This document shows, piece by piece, positions 8,653 to 15,904 of a DNA stretch of 64,000 bases. The position numbers and the translations under genes are program-made. Source of the stretch: Thalassococcus_A lentus (GTDB taxonomy: Bacteria; Pseudomonadota; Alphaproteobacteria; Rhodobacterales; Rhodobacteraceae). Within the stretch, counting starts at the first letter, position 1; every line of letters starts with the position of its first letter. The notes under the pieces were generated by a model. It had not been told where the DNA came from and made no database searches. It saw nothing but the letters and a program-made list of their open reading frames with translations. The DNA is taken from contig NZ_JAQIOY010000002.1 in NCBI RefSeq assembly GCF_028023555.1, positions 682,001 through 746,000 on the forward strand. Direction: 5' to 3'.

Positions 8653-10149
8653 TTATGAGATCCGGTTAAGCAGCTCGTTCAGGCTGTCCTTGGCGTCGCC
8701 ATAGAACATGCGCGTGTTCTCTTTGAAGAACAGCGGGTTCTCGATACCCGAGTAACCGGTGCCCTTGCCGCGCTTGGACACGAATACCTGCTTGGCCTTC
8801 CAGCATTCCAGAACCGGCATGCCGGCGATGGGGCTGTTTGGGTCATCCTGCGCGGCCGGGTTCACGATGTCGTTCGAGCCGATCACGATGGCGACATCCG
8901 TTTCCGGGAAGTCGTCGTTGATCTCGTCCATTTCCAGCACGATGTCATACGGCACCTTGGCCTCGGCCAGCAGCACGTTCATGTGACCAGGCAAACGACC
9001 CGCAACCGGGTGGATTGCAAAGCGCACTTCCTTGCCCTTGGCGCGCAGACGGCGGGTCAGTTCGGCCACGCTCTGCTGTGCCTGAGCAACCGCCATACCG
9101 TAGCCGGGGATGATGATGACACTGTCGGCTTCTTCCAGCGACTGGGCCACACCATCGGCGTCGATTGCGATTTGCTCACCTTCGACAGCCATCTGTTCGC
9201 CGGCAGGGCCACCAAAGCCGCCCAAGATAACCGAGATAAAGGATCGGTTCATCGCCTTACACATGATGTAGGACAGGATCGCACCGGACGAGCCAACCAG
9301 AGCACCAACGACGATCAGCAGATCGTTGCCGAGGCTGAAGCCAATGGCCGCAGCCGCCCAACCAGAGTAGCTGTTCAGCATCGAAACCACGACCGGCATA
9401 TCGGCGCCGCCGATACCCATGATCAGGTGATAGCCGATGAACAGCGCTGCGATGGTCAACAGAACCAGTGTCCAGCTGCCTGCGCCGCCCAGATACATGA
9501 CCGCCAGCAAGACCGACAGGGCCGCTGCTGCGATGTTCAACAGGTGGCCGCCGGGCAGTTTCTTGGCCGAGCTGTCCACTTTGCCAGCCAGTTTGCCATA
9601 GGCGATCACGGAACCTGTAAAGGTCACCGCGCCGATCCAGATACCCAGCACCAGCTCGACACGCAGAATGCCGATCTCGACGCCACTCTTCTTCGCAATC
9701 AGCTGACCAAAGGTGGACAAGGTTTCGTTGATTTCTTTTGGCAGGCCGATGGCTTTGTAACCATCCGCGCCAACCGCACCGAGCACTTGGCCATTGGCTT
9801 CGTACAGCCCCGAGACGTGGTTGATCATCAGATCAGCGTTGAAGCCGACAAAAACCGCCGCGAGACCCACCAGCGAGTGCATGATTGCCACGAGTTCCGG
9901 CATCTGGGTCATTTCGACCCGCGTGGCCAACTGATAGCCAACCCCCGCGCCCAGCGCGATCAGCACCAGCGATGCGAACCACATGCCCGAACCGGGGCCA
10001 ACCAGCGTTGCCACAACGGCAATGCCCATACCAACGATACCGTACCATACGGCACGCTTAGCGCTTTCCTGCCCCGACAGACCGCCGAGGGACAGGATGA
10101 ACAGGACGGCTGCGACAGCATATGCCGCGATCGTAAATCCGAATTCCAT
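8653..10149 (-). CDS. pntB: NAD(P) transhydrogenase subunit beta
   Basis: Membrane and NADP(H)-binding subunit of the proton-translocating transhydrogenase, which makes NADPH from NADH using the proton gradient. The 498-residue product has multiple membrane helices in the first ~280 residues (domain dII) and the soluble NADP domain dIII, with the nucleotide motif IIPGYGMAVAQAQ, HPVAGRLPGHMNVLLAEA, and the terminal signature GSNDIVNPAAQDDPNSPIAG. The start at 10149 is supported by GAGGGGA. It is second in the pntAB operon, 15 bp after pntA. Confidence 0.97.
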   Translation of the reverse strand: MEFGFTIAAYAVAAVLFILSLGGLSGQESAKRAVWYGIVGMGIAVVATLVGPGSGMWFASLVLIALGAGVGYQLATRVEMTQMPELVAIMHSLVGLAAVFVGFNADLMINHVSGLYEANGQVLGAVGADGYKAIGLPKEINETLSTFGQLIAKKSGVEIGILRVELVLGIWIGAVTFTGSVIAYGKLAGKVDSSAKKLPGGHLLNIAAAALSVLLAVMYLGGAGSWTLVLLTIAALFIGYHLIMGIGGADMPVVVSMLNSYSGWAAAAIGFSLGNDLLIVVGALVGSSGAILSYIMCKAMNRSFISVILGGFGGPAGEQMAVEGEQIAIDADGVAQSLEEADSVIIIPGYGMAVAQAQQSVAELTRRLRAKGKEVRFAIHPVAGRLPGHMNVLLAEAKVPYDIVLEMDEINDDFPETDVAIVIGSNDIVNPAAQDDPNSPIAGMPVLECWKAKQVFVSKRGKGTGYSGIENPLFFKENTRMFYGDAKDSLNELLNRIS

Positions 10150-10164
10150 TGGTTCTGTCCCCTC

Positions 10165-11742
10165 TTAGGATTTCTGGAACATGGCGAGCATGCGCCGTGT
10201 CACGAGGAAGCCGCCAAAGATGTTCACCGCGGCCATGAAGACCCCGAGTGCGGCAAGCAAGGTAATCAGCAGACTGGACGAGCCGATTTGCACCAGCGCA
10301 CCCAAAATGATGATCGACGAAATCGCGTTGGTCACGGCCATCAGCGGTGTGTGCAACGAATGCGCAACGTTCCAGATCACCTGGAAGCCGATGAAGACCG
10401 ACAGAACGAATACGATAAAGTGCTGCATGAAGCTGGCGGGCATACCCGGGATCAAACCCAGCCCAAGAACCAAGGCACCACCGACCCCCAGCAGTGTGAC
10501 CTGCTGCTTGGTCTGCGCCTTGAATGCGGCCACTTCCTGTTCGCGCTTTTCTTCCGGTGTCAGTTCCTTGATCGGCTCTTTCTTTTGCGCCGCAATCGCC
10601 TGCACCTTCGGAGGCGGTGGCGGGAAGGTCACGGCCTTTTCATGGGTGATGGTTGCGCCGCGAATAACGTCGTCTTCCATGTCGTGATTGACCTGTCCGT
10701 CCTTTTCTGGCGTCAGATCTGTCATCATGTGACGGATGTTGGTCGCATAGAGCGTCGAAGATTGCGTCGCCATCCGGCTTGGGAAATCGGTGTAGCCAAC
10801 GATGGTCACGCCGTTGTCGGTGACGATCTTCTCGTCCTTGACGGTCAGTTTGCAGTTACCGCCCTTTTCGGCAGCAAGGTCCACGATGACCGAACCGGGC
10901 TTCATCGCTTCGACCATATCCTTGGTCCAGAGCTCTGGCGCTTCGCGGTTGGGGATCAGCGCCGTGGTGATGACGATGTCCATCTCGGGCGCCAGTTCAC
11001 GGAACTTGGCCAGCTGTGCCGCAGCAAATTCAGGGCTGGAAACCGACGCGTAGCCACCGGTTGCAGCGCCGTCCTGCTGTTCTTCCTCGAAATCAAGGAA
11101 AACAAACTCGGCGCCCATGGATTCAACCTGTTCGGCAACCTCGGGGCGCACGTCAAAGGCATAAGTGATCGCGCCGAGCGACGTGGAAGTACCAATCGCG
11201 GCCAGACCGGCCACACCGGCGCCAACAACCAGAACCTTGGCCGGCGGCACCTTGCCCGCAGCTGTAACCTGACCGGTAAAGAAGCGGCCAAAGTTGTTGC
11301 CTGCTTCGATGACCGCGCGGTAACCGGCAATATTCGCCATGGACGACAGAGCGTCCATCTTCTGGGCCCGGCTGATACGCGGCACCATGTCCATTGCGAT
11401 GACCGATGCGCCCTTCTTGGCGGCAGAGGCCATCAGCGCTTCGTTTTGCGCAGGATAGAAGAACGAGATCAGGAGCTGACCATCGCGCAGACGCTTGGCT
11501 TCTGCTTCCATCGGAGGGCGAACCTTGGCGACGATATCCGCGCCTTTCCACAGAGCTGCCGCCGTTTTGACGACCTCCACGCCCGCTTCCTTGTAAAGCG
11601 CATCCGAAAAGCCAGCCGCGGCACCCGCGCCGGTTTCGATCATGCACTCATAGCCAAGCTTTTGCAGCTGGCGGGCCGAATCCGGGGTCATTGCAACCCG
11701 GGCTTCACCCTGCTCTAGTTCTTTCGGCGTCCCGATTTTCAC
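10165..11742 (-). CDS. pntA: NAD(P) transhydrogenase subunit alpha
   Basis: NAD(H)-binding subunit of transhydrogenase. Single-polypeptide alpha of 525 residues: the NAD-binding dI domain with VLVVGAGVAGLAAI and the alanine-dehydrogenase-like N-terminus (KIGTPKELEQGEARVAM), then a linker and four C-terminal membrane helices. I start it at the GTG at 11742 because AGGGGG lies 8 bases upstream and the resulting N-terminus aligns with E. coli PntA; another GTG at 11790 adds 16 residues without a clear site. A TTGACT-17 bp-TATGGC promoter-like pair is seen upstream near 11830-11870 on the reverse strand (weak). Confidence 0.95.
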   Translation of the reverse strand: MKIGTPKELEQGEARVAMTPDSARQLQKLGYECMIETGAGAAAGFSDALYKEAGVEVVKTAAALWKGADIVAKVRPPMEAEAKRLRDGQLLISFFYPAQNEALMASAAKKGASVIAMDMVPRISRAQKMDALSSMANIAGYRAVIEAGNNFGRFFTGQVTAAGKVPPAKVLVVGAGVAGLAAIGTSTSLGAITYAFDVRPEVAEQVESMGAEFVFLDFEEEQQDGAATGGYASVSSPEFAAAQLAKFRELAPEMDIVITTALIPNREAPELWTKDMVEAMKPGSVIVDLAAEKGGNCKLTVKDEKIVTDNGVTIVGYTDFPSRMATQSSTLYATNIRHMMTDLTPEKDGQVNHDMEDDVIRGATITHEKAVTFPPPPPKVQAIAAQKKEPIKELTPEEKREQEVAAFKAQTKQQVTLLGVGGALVLGLGLIPGMPASFMQHFIVFVLSVFIGFQVIWNVAHSLHTPLMAVTNAISSIIILGALVQIGSSSLLITLLAALGVFMAAVNIFGGFLVTRRMLAMFQKS

Positions 11743-11868
11743 GTCTTGTATCCCCCTTGCGGTTGCATAGGTGTCGTAAACAAAGTTCACGTCGTCGGTT
11801 TGCGTCTACATTGCTGACCTAATGGTCACAAGCAGTCAGCGCGGCCATAACGATAGTGCTGTTGAGAG

Positions 11869-12321
11869 TCAAAGCCATCTTTTCGTTTGTTGCGCGTATC
11901 TGGCGAAATCCGCACGAAACTTGCGACGCAACCGATCCTCTTCCGGAACGATAAAGCGCTTTTCGATCACCCAAACAAAGATCGGCACAAGTGTGAGCGC
12001 AAACACGGCATCCCAATAGAGGATCATTCCGAGCAAGAGCATCGAATCACCCAGATAGATTGGGTTGCGCGTCCGTCGAAAGATCCCAGTGGTCACCAAA
12101 TGATCCGCGTCCATATGCGGAATGACCGTGGTTTTGGCCCGTCGCATTTCGTAAACGGCCAAAGCCATGAGGAGCAGACCCCCGCCGACCAGCAGGCCAC
12201 CCACGAGATCAGCCCAGACCGGGCCAAACCCCAGCCCCATGGGAAAATGGGTCTTTTGCAACCAGGCCACCACCAGGCCCCCCAAAAGCCAGACCGGCGG
12301 CAAATCAATCCACTTCAGCAT
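11869..12321 (-). CDS. Isoprenylcysteine/phospholipid-type methyltransferase family membrane protein
   Basis: Small integral membrane protein of 150 residues with about four hydrophobic segments. The C-terminal signature TGIFRRTRNPIYLGD followed by EEDRLRRKFRADFARY...RW is that of the ICMT/PEMT-like SAM-dependent methyltransferase superfamily, which methylates lipid-soluble substrates in the membrane. Bacterial substrates of this branch are generally unknown. It lies upstream of pntAB on the same strand with a 126-bp gap, so co-transcription is possible but not required. Confidence 0.8.
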   Translation of the reverse strand: MLKWIDLPPVWLLGGLVVAWLQKTHFPMGLGFGPVWADLVGGLLVGGGLLLMALAVYEMRRAKTTVIPHMDADHLVTTGIFRRTRNPIYLGDSMLLLGMILYWDAVFALTLVPIFVWVIEKRFIVPEEDRLRRKFRADFARYAQQTKRWL

Positions 12322-12376
12322 GTTCTACATCTCTTTGACGGCAAGCGCCGCGCGTTGGCCCCGGCCTACAGCTGTT

Positions 12377-12808
12377 TCACTCTGGTTGATAGGCTGCATT
12401 CGCCTGCCAGCCGTCAAAGCCGCTTTGCAACACCACGACGTTCTCATGCCCCATCAGTCGGGCCGCAAAGGTCGCCTGCGCCGACAACGTGCCTGTGTTG
12501 CAATATAGAACGACCTTCTTGTCGGCAGGCAATTCGTCCAGACGCGCCGGAATTTCGCGCCACTCAATGTGGACCGCTCCGGGAATGCTCCCCGCATTGA
12601 ACTGGGCTGCATCCCGCGTGTCCACGAAATACAGCGCATCCCAGATGTCTTCGGTCAGTTGTTCCGGCAGGATAATGCCCGCATCGTAGGTGGCAAAATC
12701 CATGTATCCGATAATTTCATCCGCCAGATCCTGCGCCGAAAGCGGCGAGGCGATCGATGCTATCAAGGCAATTGAAACGGCGGCCTTTTTGATCGTTCTG
12801 CGGATCAT
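12377..12808 (-). CDS. Exported rhodanese-domain protein
   Basis: Single-domain sulfurtransferase-like protein with a signal peptide (RRTIKKAAVSIALIASIASP, likely cut after PLSA). The mature part carries a rhodanese fold with FVDTRDAAQFNAGSIPGAVH and the active loop YCNTGTLSAQA containing the catalytic Cys (residue 103 counting from the chosen start). I start at 12808 because that ATG overlaps the upstream TGA (ATGA), with GGAATGGGA before it; an ATG at 12814 adds two residues. It is translationally coupled to the MBL-fold gene upstream. A periplasmic role in persulfide or thiosulfate handling is inferred from the fold and the operator-like repeat at 13777. Confidence 0.88.
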   Translation of the reverse strand: MIRRTIKKAAVSIALIASIASPLSAQDLADEIIGYMDFATYDAGIILPEQLTEDIWDALYFVDTRDAAQFNAGSIPGAVHIEWREIPARLDELPADKKVVLYCNTGTLSAQATFAARLMGHENVVVLQSGFDGWQANAAYQPE

Positions 12809-13749
12809 TCCCATTCCATTTCTTCAAACACGCGGCCCGCATTCTTGGTCGCCAGTTCCTTAAAGGTGTCCAGATGATCCCATTCGGACTGATCCACATA
12901 ATAGGCCCCTGCCAAATCACCGCCCTCGTCGATATGGGCTGCAATCTTGGCGCGCAGGTCCTTGACGTATTCAGACGTGTATCGGGTGACCTGCGCCATG
13001 TTGGTCGGATGGCCATGGCCCGGGATCACATAGGTGGCACCCAGATCGGTAAAGGGCCCTTCAAAGGTTTCCACCCAGGCATCGGTGTCGGTTTCGGGAA
13101 AGATCGGCGGCATGCGTTCGTGAAAGGCAATGTCTCCCGCGATAACGATGTCCCACTGAGGGATCCAGACCTGAACATCGCCCGGGTCATGCGCCGGCCC
13201 AAGGTGCAGAACCTCGATCGTGACACCCCCCATTTCAACGATGTGCTTGTCTTCGAATGACAAGTTCGCCGGGACCACCCGGGTGCCTTCGGCCTTGTCG
13301 CGGTTATAGCGCTGCATGCCTTGCAGGATGAAGTCGCCGTTTTCCTCGACTTCAGCGGTCGCATCCACATGGGCCAGAATATCAACGCCCAGATCGGCCC
13401 AGTAGGAATTGCCGAGCATGGCATGTCCCTGCCCGTTCTCGTTGACTACCAACTTGACCGGTTGATCCGTGACGGCCTTGATCTCGTCGTGCAGCGCCGC
13501 CGCCAGACGCGCAGAAGCACCGCCGTTGACAACGATCACACCTTCGTTCGTCACAATGAAGGACAGGTTGTTGTTATGCCCGCTGTTCTCGTAGGTCGGA
13601 GGCGCCGTTGCGCCAATGGCGCTAAAGACATGAGGGATCACTTCCACCGGTTTGTTGTACAGCTCGGACTGCGGGTATTTGTCCGCGATATCCTCGCTCG
13701 CCGCAGCCATCGTGCCGAATGCGCACAAGGCAACCAATGCATATTTCAT
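12805..13749 (-). CDS. Exported MBL-fold protein with degenerate zinc site
   Basis: The 314-residue product has a signal peptide (~20 residues, cleavage near MAAA/SED) and a metallo-beta-lactamase fold related to the quinoprotein-relay/SoxH-like hydrolases. Later motifs are intact: LHLGPAHDPGD (His187), VIAGDIAFHE (Asp206) and VIPGHGHPT (His245). The first zinc motif HxHxDH is replaced by ENGQGH at 104-109, and the preceding DTG turn is VNGG, so zinc-1 ligands are largely missing. The start at 13749 has a strong TTAGGAGG site. It is first in a two-gene operon with the rhodanese. A binding or scaffold role, or a single-metal enzyme, is possible; a classical hydrolase is doubtful. Confidence 0.85.
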   Translation of the reverse strand: MKYALVALCAFGTMAAASEDIADKYPQSELYNKPVEVIPHVFSAIGATAPPTYENSGHNNNLSFIVTNEGVIVVNGGASARLAAALHDEIKAVTDQPVKLVVNENGQGHAMLGNSYWADLGVDILAHVDATAEVEENGDFILQGMQRYNRDKAEGTRVVPANLSFEDKHIVEMGGVTIEVLHLGPAHDPGDVQVWIPQWDIVIAGDIAFHERMPPIFPETDTDAWVETFEGPFTDLGATYVIPGHGHPTNMAQVTRYTSEYVKDLRAKIAAHIDEGGDLAGAYYVDQSEWDHLDTFKELATKNAGRVFEEMEWE

Positions 13750-13776
13750 GGTGAGTCCTCCTAAAATTCAAATACA

Positions 13777-13794
13777 CATTCGCATGCGTGAATG
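13777..13794. promoter_or_regulatory. CATTC-N8-GAATG operator-like inverted repeat
   Basis: CATTC (13777-13781) and GAATG (13790-13794) form a perfect inverted repeat with an 8-bp spacer, 28 bp upstream of the MBL-fold start. It contains ATTC-N8-GAAT, which I recall as the binding core of SqrR, the ArsR-family persulfide sensor of Rhodobacter capsulatus. It would lie in the spacer of a weak TTAATC-17-TGTATT promoter on the reverse strand, a position that fits repression. No ArsR gene is in the window. Confidence 0.5.
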
Positions 13795-13873
13795 ATTAAG
13801 CCAAGAGCGAACTGCAGCGCCCTTGTCACTTGGGCGGCAGCGGTTAGTCTTGCCCAAAACAAGGGAGACGCAG

Positions 13874-14629
13874 ATGCTCGAGGGAAAACATGCACTGGTG
13901 ACAGGCGGCGGCACCGGAATTGGCCTTGCGATTGCGCAATCGCTGGCGGCTCAGGGCGCCGTGGTCACCATCACTGGTCGCCGTGCCGGCCCGCTGGAAG
14001 ATGCTGCCGCATCCTCGGCATCGCTCTTTCCCGCGGTCATGGACGTCACCGACGAACAGGCCGTCTGCGAGACCATCGACACCGCGGTTCAGGCCCGCGG
14101 TCCCATCCAGATTTGTGTTCCGAACGCCGGGATCGCCGAAGGCCGCGCCCTGCTCAAAACCGACATGCAGTTCTGGCGCCAGATGATGGCGACCAATCTA
14201 GACGGTGCATTTCTGACCATTCGCGAAAGCCTGCGGTCCATGACCCAGACAGATTGGGGCCGCGTGATCGCCGTCAGCTCCATCGCGGGTCTCAAGGGGC
14301 TCAAAGGGGCGCCCACCTACAGCGCCTCGAAACACGCCATGCTGGGATTGATCCGCGCGCTGGCGGCGGACTACGCGACCAAGCCTTACACCTTCAATGC
14401 GCTTTGCCCGGCATATGTGGACACGGATATCATCACCCGCAATACCACCTCGATCATGCAGCGCACAGGCATGGCCGAAACTGAAGCCAGAGCCCTGATG
14501 ACGGATTTGAACCCGCATGGACGGCTGATTGCCCCCGACGAAGTGGCGCAGGCCGCGCTTTGGTTGTGTCACGCGCAGTCCAGCAGCGTGAACGGACAGG
14601 CCATTCAGATCGCCGGTGGCGAGGTCTAA
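13874..14629 (+). CDS. SDR family oxidoreductase
   Basis: Classical short-chain dehydrogenase of 251 residues. Cofactor motif VTGGGTGIGLAIA at the N-terminus, NAGIAEG, active-site Ser in VSSIAGL, and YSASKHAMLG with Tyr/Lys. The C-terminal part (LCPAYVDTDI) resembles 3-hydroxybutyrate or 3-hydroxyacyl-CoA dehydrogenase-like members. The start at 13874 follows GGGAGA; an upstream in-frame ATG at 13823 is unsupported. It diverges from the MBL/rhodanese operon and is convergent with tetR. Substrate unassigned. Confidence 0.88.
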   Translation: MLEGKHALVTGGGTGIGLAIAQSLAAQGAVVTITGRRAGPLEDAAASSASLFPAVMDVTDEQAVCETIDTAVQARGPIQICVPNAGIAEGRALLKTDMQFWRQMMATNLDGAFLTIRESLRSMTQTDWGRVIAVSSIAGLKGLKGAPTYSASKHAMLGLIRALAADYATKPYTFNALCPAYVDTDIITRNTTSIMQRTGMAETEARALMTDLNPHGRLIAPDEVAQAALWLCHAQSSSVNGQAIQIAGGEV

Positions 14630-14729
14630 AAGCCCAACAGCAACCGATCGCGGCAATGGACCGGACCGGCGTCAGCCGGGTTCGGGCTGATCCTGCGCGC
14701 CGCAGGCGCACCATGTAACAACGGATGCT

Positions 14730-15326
14730 TTATTTGGGGGTTGCCGCCAAGGCCCGCCCAAAAACCCGCGCGATACGCACCAGATGGGCCTCATAGTCCT
14801 CATAGGTTTCGCCCTTGCCAGCCTCCAGCGCCGCCAGCATCGACGCGGCCATGTCTCCCGCATCATCGTCCAGCACAATGCGGCCGGACGCAGCTTCGCG
14901 GCTCATCCATGCAGCAAACAATGCCCGCAACCGACCCATTCCCTGCGCCGACAAATCTGCCGCGACGCTAATCCCGGCATCCATGAGTTCCTGTCCGTGC
15001 GGGGACTCCATCATCACTTTGACCGAAGCCCCGCCCTTGGCACGAAAGGCCCGCTCCAGCACCTCGGCAGGCGCACCCTGCTCCTCCAGCGCTCTTTGCA
15101 CGTTCATTTCAGCGTCCTCAAAGAACTTCGCAACCATGGTTCTTGCGATGTCGTCCTTGCCGCTGAAGTGCTGATAAAGCGCCGGGCGCGACATGTTCGC
15201 CGCCTGCGCTATGTCCGCCATCGACGTCCGGCGAAAACCGTAACGCGCAAAGACATCAAAGGCCGCGGCCAGAATGGCTTCGGTCTTGTCCTTGGGAACC
15301 TCTATGCGAACGGTCTGATCCATCAT
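14730..15326 (-). CDS. TetR/AcrR family transcriptional regulator
   Basis: 198-residue repressor-type protein. Residues ~12-60 form the DNA-binding domain, with FDVFARYGFRRTSMADIAQA and the recognition segment MSRPALYQHFSGKDDIA; the rest is a variable ligand domain. It diverges from the molybdenum hydroxylase operon, and the shared intergenic region holds several TGAC/GTCA inverted repeats, so it probably represses that operon and itself. Two adjacent ATGs (15326, 15323) are possible; no strong ribosome site distinguishes them. The ligand is unknown; aldehydes or N-heterocycles would suit the target genes. Confidence 0.9.
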   Translation of the reverse strand: MMDQTVRIEVPKDKTEAILAAAFDVFARYGFRRTSMADIAQAANMSRPALYQHFSGKDDIARTMVAKFFEDAEMNVQRALEEQGAPAEVLERAFRAKGGASVKVMMESPHGQELMDAGISVAADLSAQGMGRLRALFAAWMSREAASGRIVLDDDAGDMAASMLAALEAGKGETYEDYEAHLVRIARVFGRALAATPK

Positions 15327-15336
15327 GTATACACTC

Positions 15337-15394
15337 TGACATTTACAGTCATTTTTGTCAATTGACGGCCTGACATTTTTTGCCTATATTGTCA
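15337..15394 (+). promoter_or_regulatory. Promoter with overlapping TetR-type operators
   Basis: A near-consensus promoter, TTGACG (15362-15367), 17-bp spacer, TATATT (15385-15390), drives the molybdenum hydroxylase genes. Three inverted repeats surround it: TGAC-N7-GTCA (15337-15351), GTCAATTGAC (15357-15366, overlapping the -35), and TGACA (15371-15375) with TGTCA (15390-15394), which spans the spacer and -10. The shared TGAC/GTCA half-sites point to one dimeric regulator, most simply the divergent TetR protein. Confidence 0.7.
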
Positions 15395-15445
15395 GAAAGC
15401 CGAAACGCTTTCTCGGCGCCTGCTGCATCCAAGTATGAGGTTACC

Positions 15446-15901
15446 ATGACCACGCAATTGACCATCAACGGCGACACGCATGACGTTGATCTGCCCGAAG
15501 ACGTGCCCCTGCTGTGGGTGCTGCGCGACCAGCTTAACATGACCGGCACAAAATTCGGCTGCGGCGTTGCGGCCTGCGGGGCCTGCACCGTTCACATCGA
15601 CGGCGAAGCGGTCCGATCCTGTCAGGTTGCGCTTGGTGATGTCTGGGGCGACGTCACAACCGTGGAAGGCCTCGGTACTCCGGAAAACCTGCATCGCCTT
15701 CAGGCGGCCTGGATCGAACATCAGGTGGCGCAATGCGGCTACTGCCAGTCCGGCCAGATCATGCAGGCCGCTGCTCTGCTCGCTGAAAACCCGAACCCGA
15801 CCGATGATGACATTGATCAGGCTATGGCCGGGAACCTGTGCCGCTGTGGCACCTACCCCCGCATCCGTGCGGCAATCAAATCTGCAGTTCAGGGGGCATA
15901 G
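15446..15901 (+). CDS. 2Fe-2S subunit of molybdenum hydroxylase (IorA-like)
   Basis: Small iron-sulfur subunit of the xanthine oxidase family, 151 residues. The plant-type ferredoxin cluster uses Cys39, 44, 47 and 59 (FGCGVAACGACTVHIDG...SC) and the second cluster Cys97, 100, 132 and 134 (QCGYCQSGQIM...LCRCGTYPRI). It passes electrons from the molybdenum centre onward. The start at 15446 follows GAGG; the frame extends upstream to 15380 across the promoter, which excludes that part. Partner is the next gene, 3 bp on. No FAD subunit is present, as in isoquinoline 1-oxidoreductase and related two-subunit enzymes that pass electrons to cytochromes or quinones. Confidence 0.93.
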   Translation: MTTQLTINGDTHDVDLPEDVPLLWVLRDQLNMTGTKFGCGVAACGACTVHIDGEAVRSCQVALGDVWGDVTTVEGLGTPENLHRLQAAWIEHQVAQCGYCQSGQIMQAAALLAENPNPTDDDIDQAMAGNLCRCGTYPRIRAAIKSAVQGA

Positions 15902-15904
15902 ATC

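Noticed and set aside
8983..11718. 911-codon forward open frame opposite pntAB
   Set aside because: It mirrors the reverse-strand pntA/pntB genes; its product is a low-complexity His/Gln/Asp-rich string with no family motif. Such frames are expected opposite GC-rich genes.
11819..11878. 19-residue frame (MALTLNSTIVMAALTACDH) upstream of pntA
   Set aside because: Hydrophobic and lipoprotein-like, but without a ribosome site and within the probable pntA promoter region.
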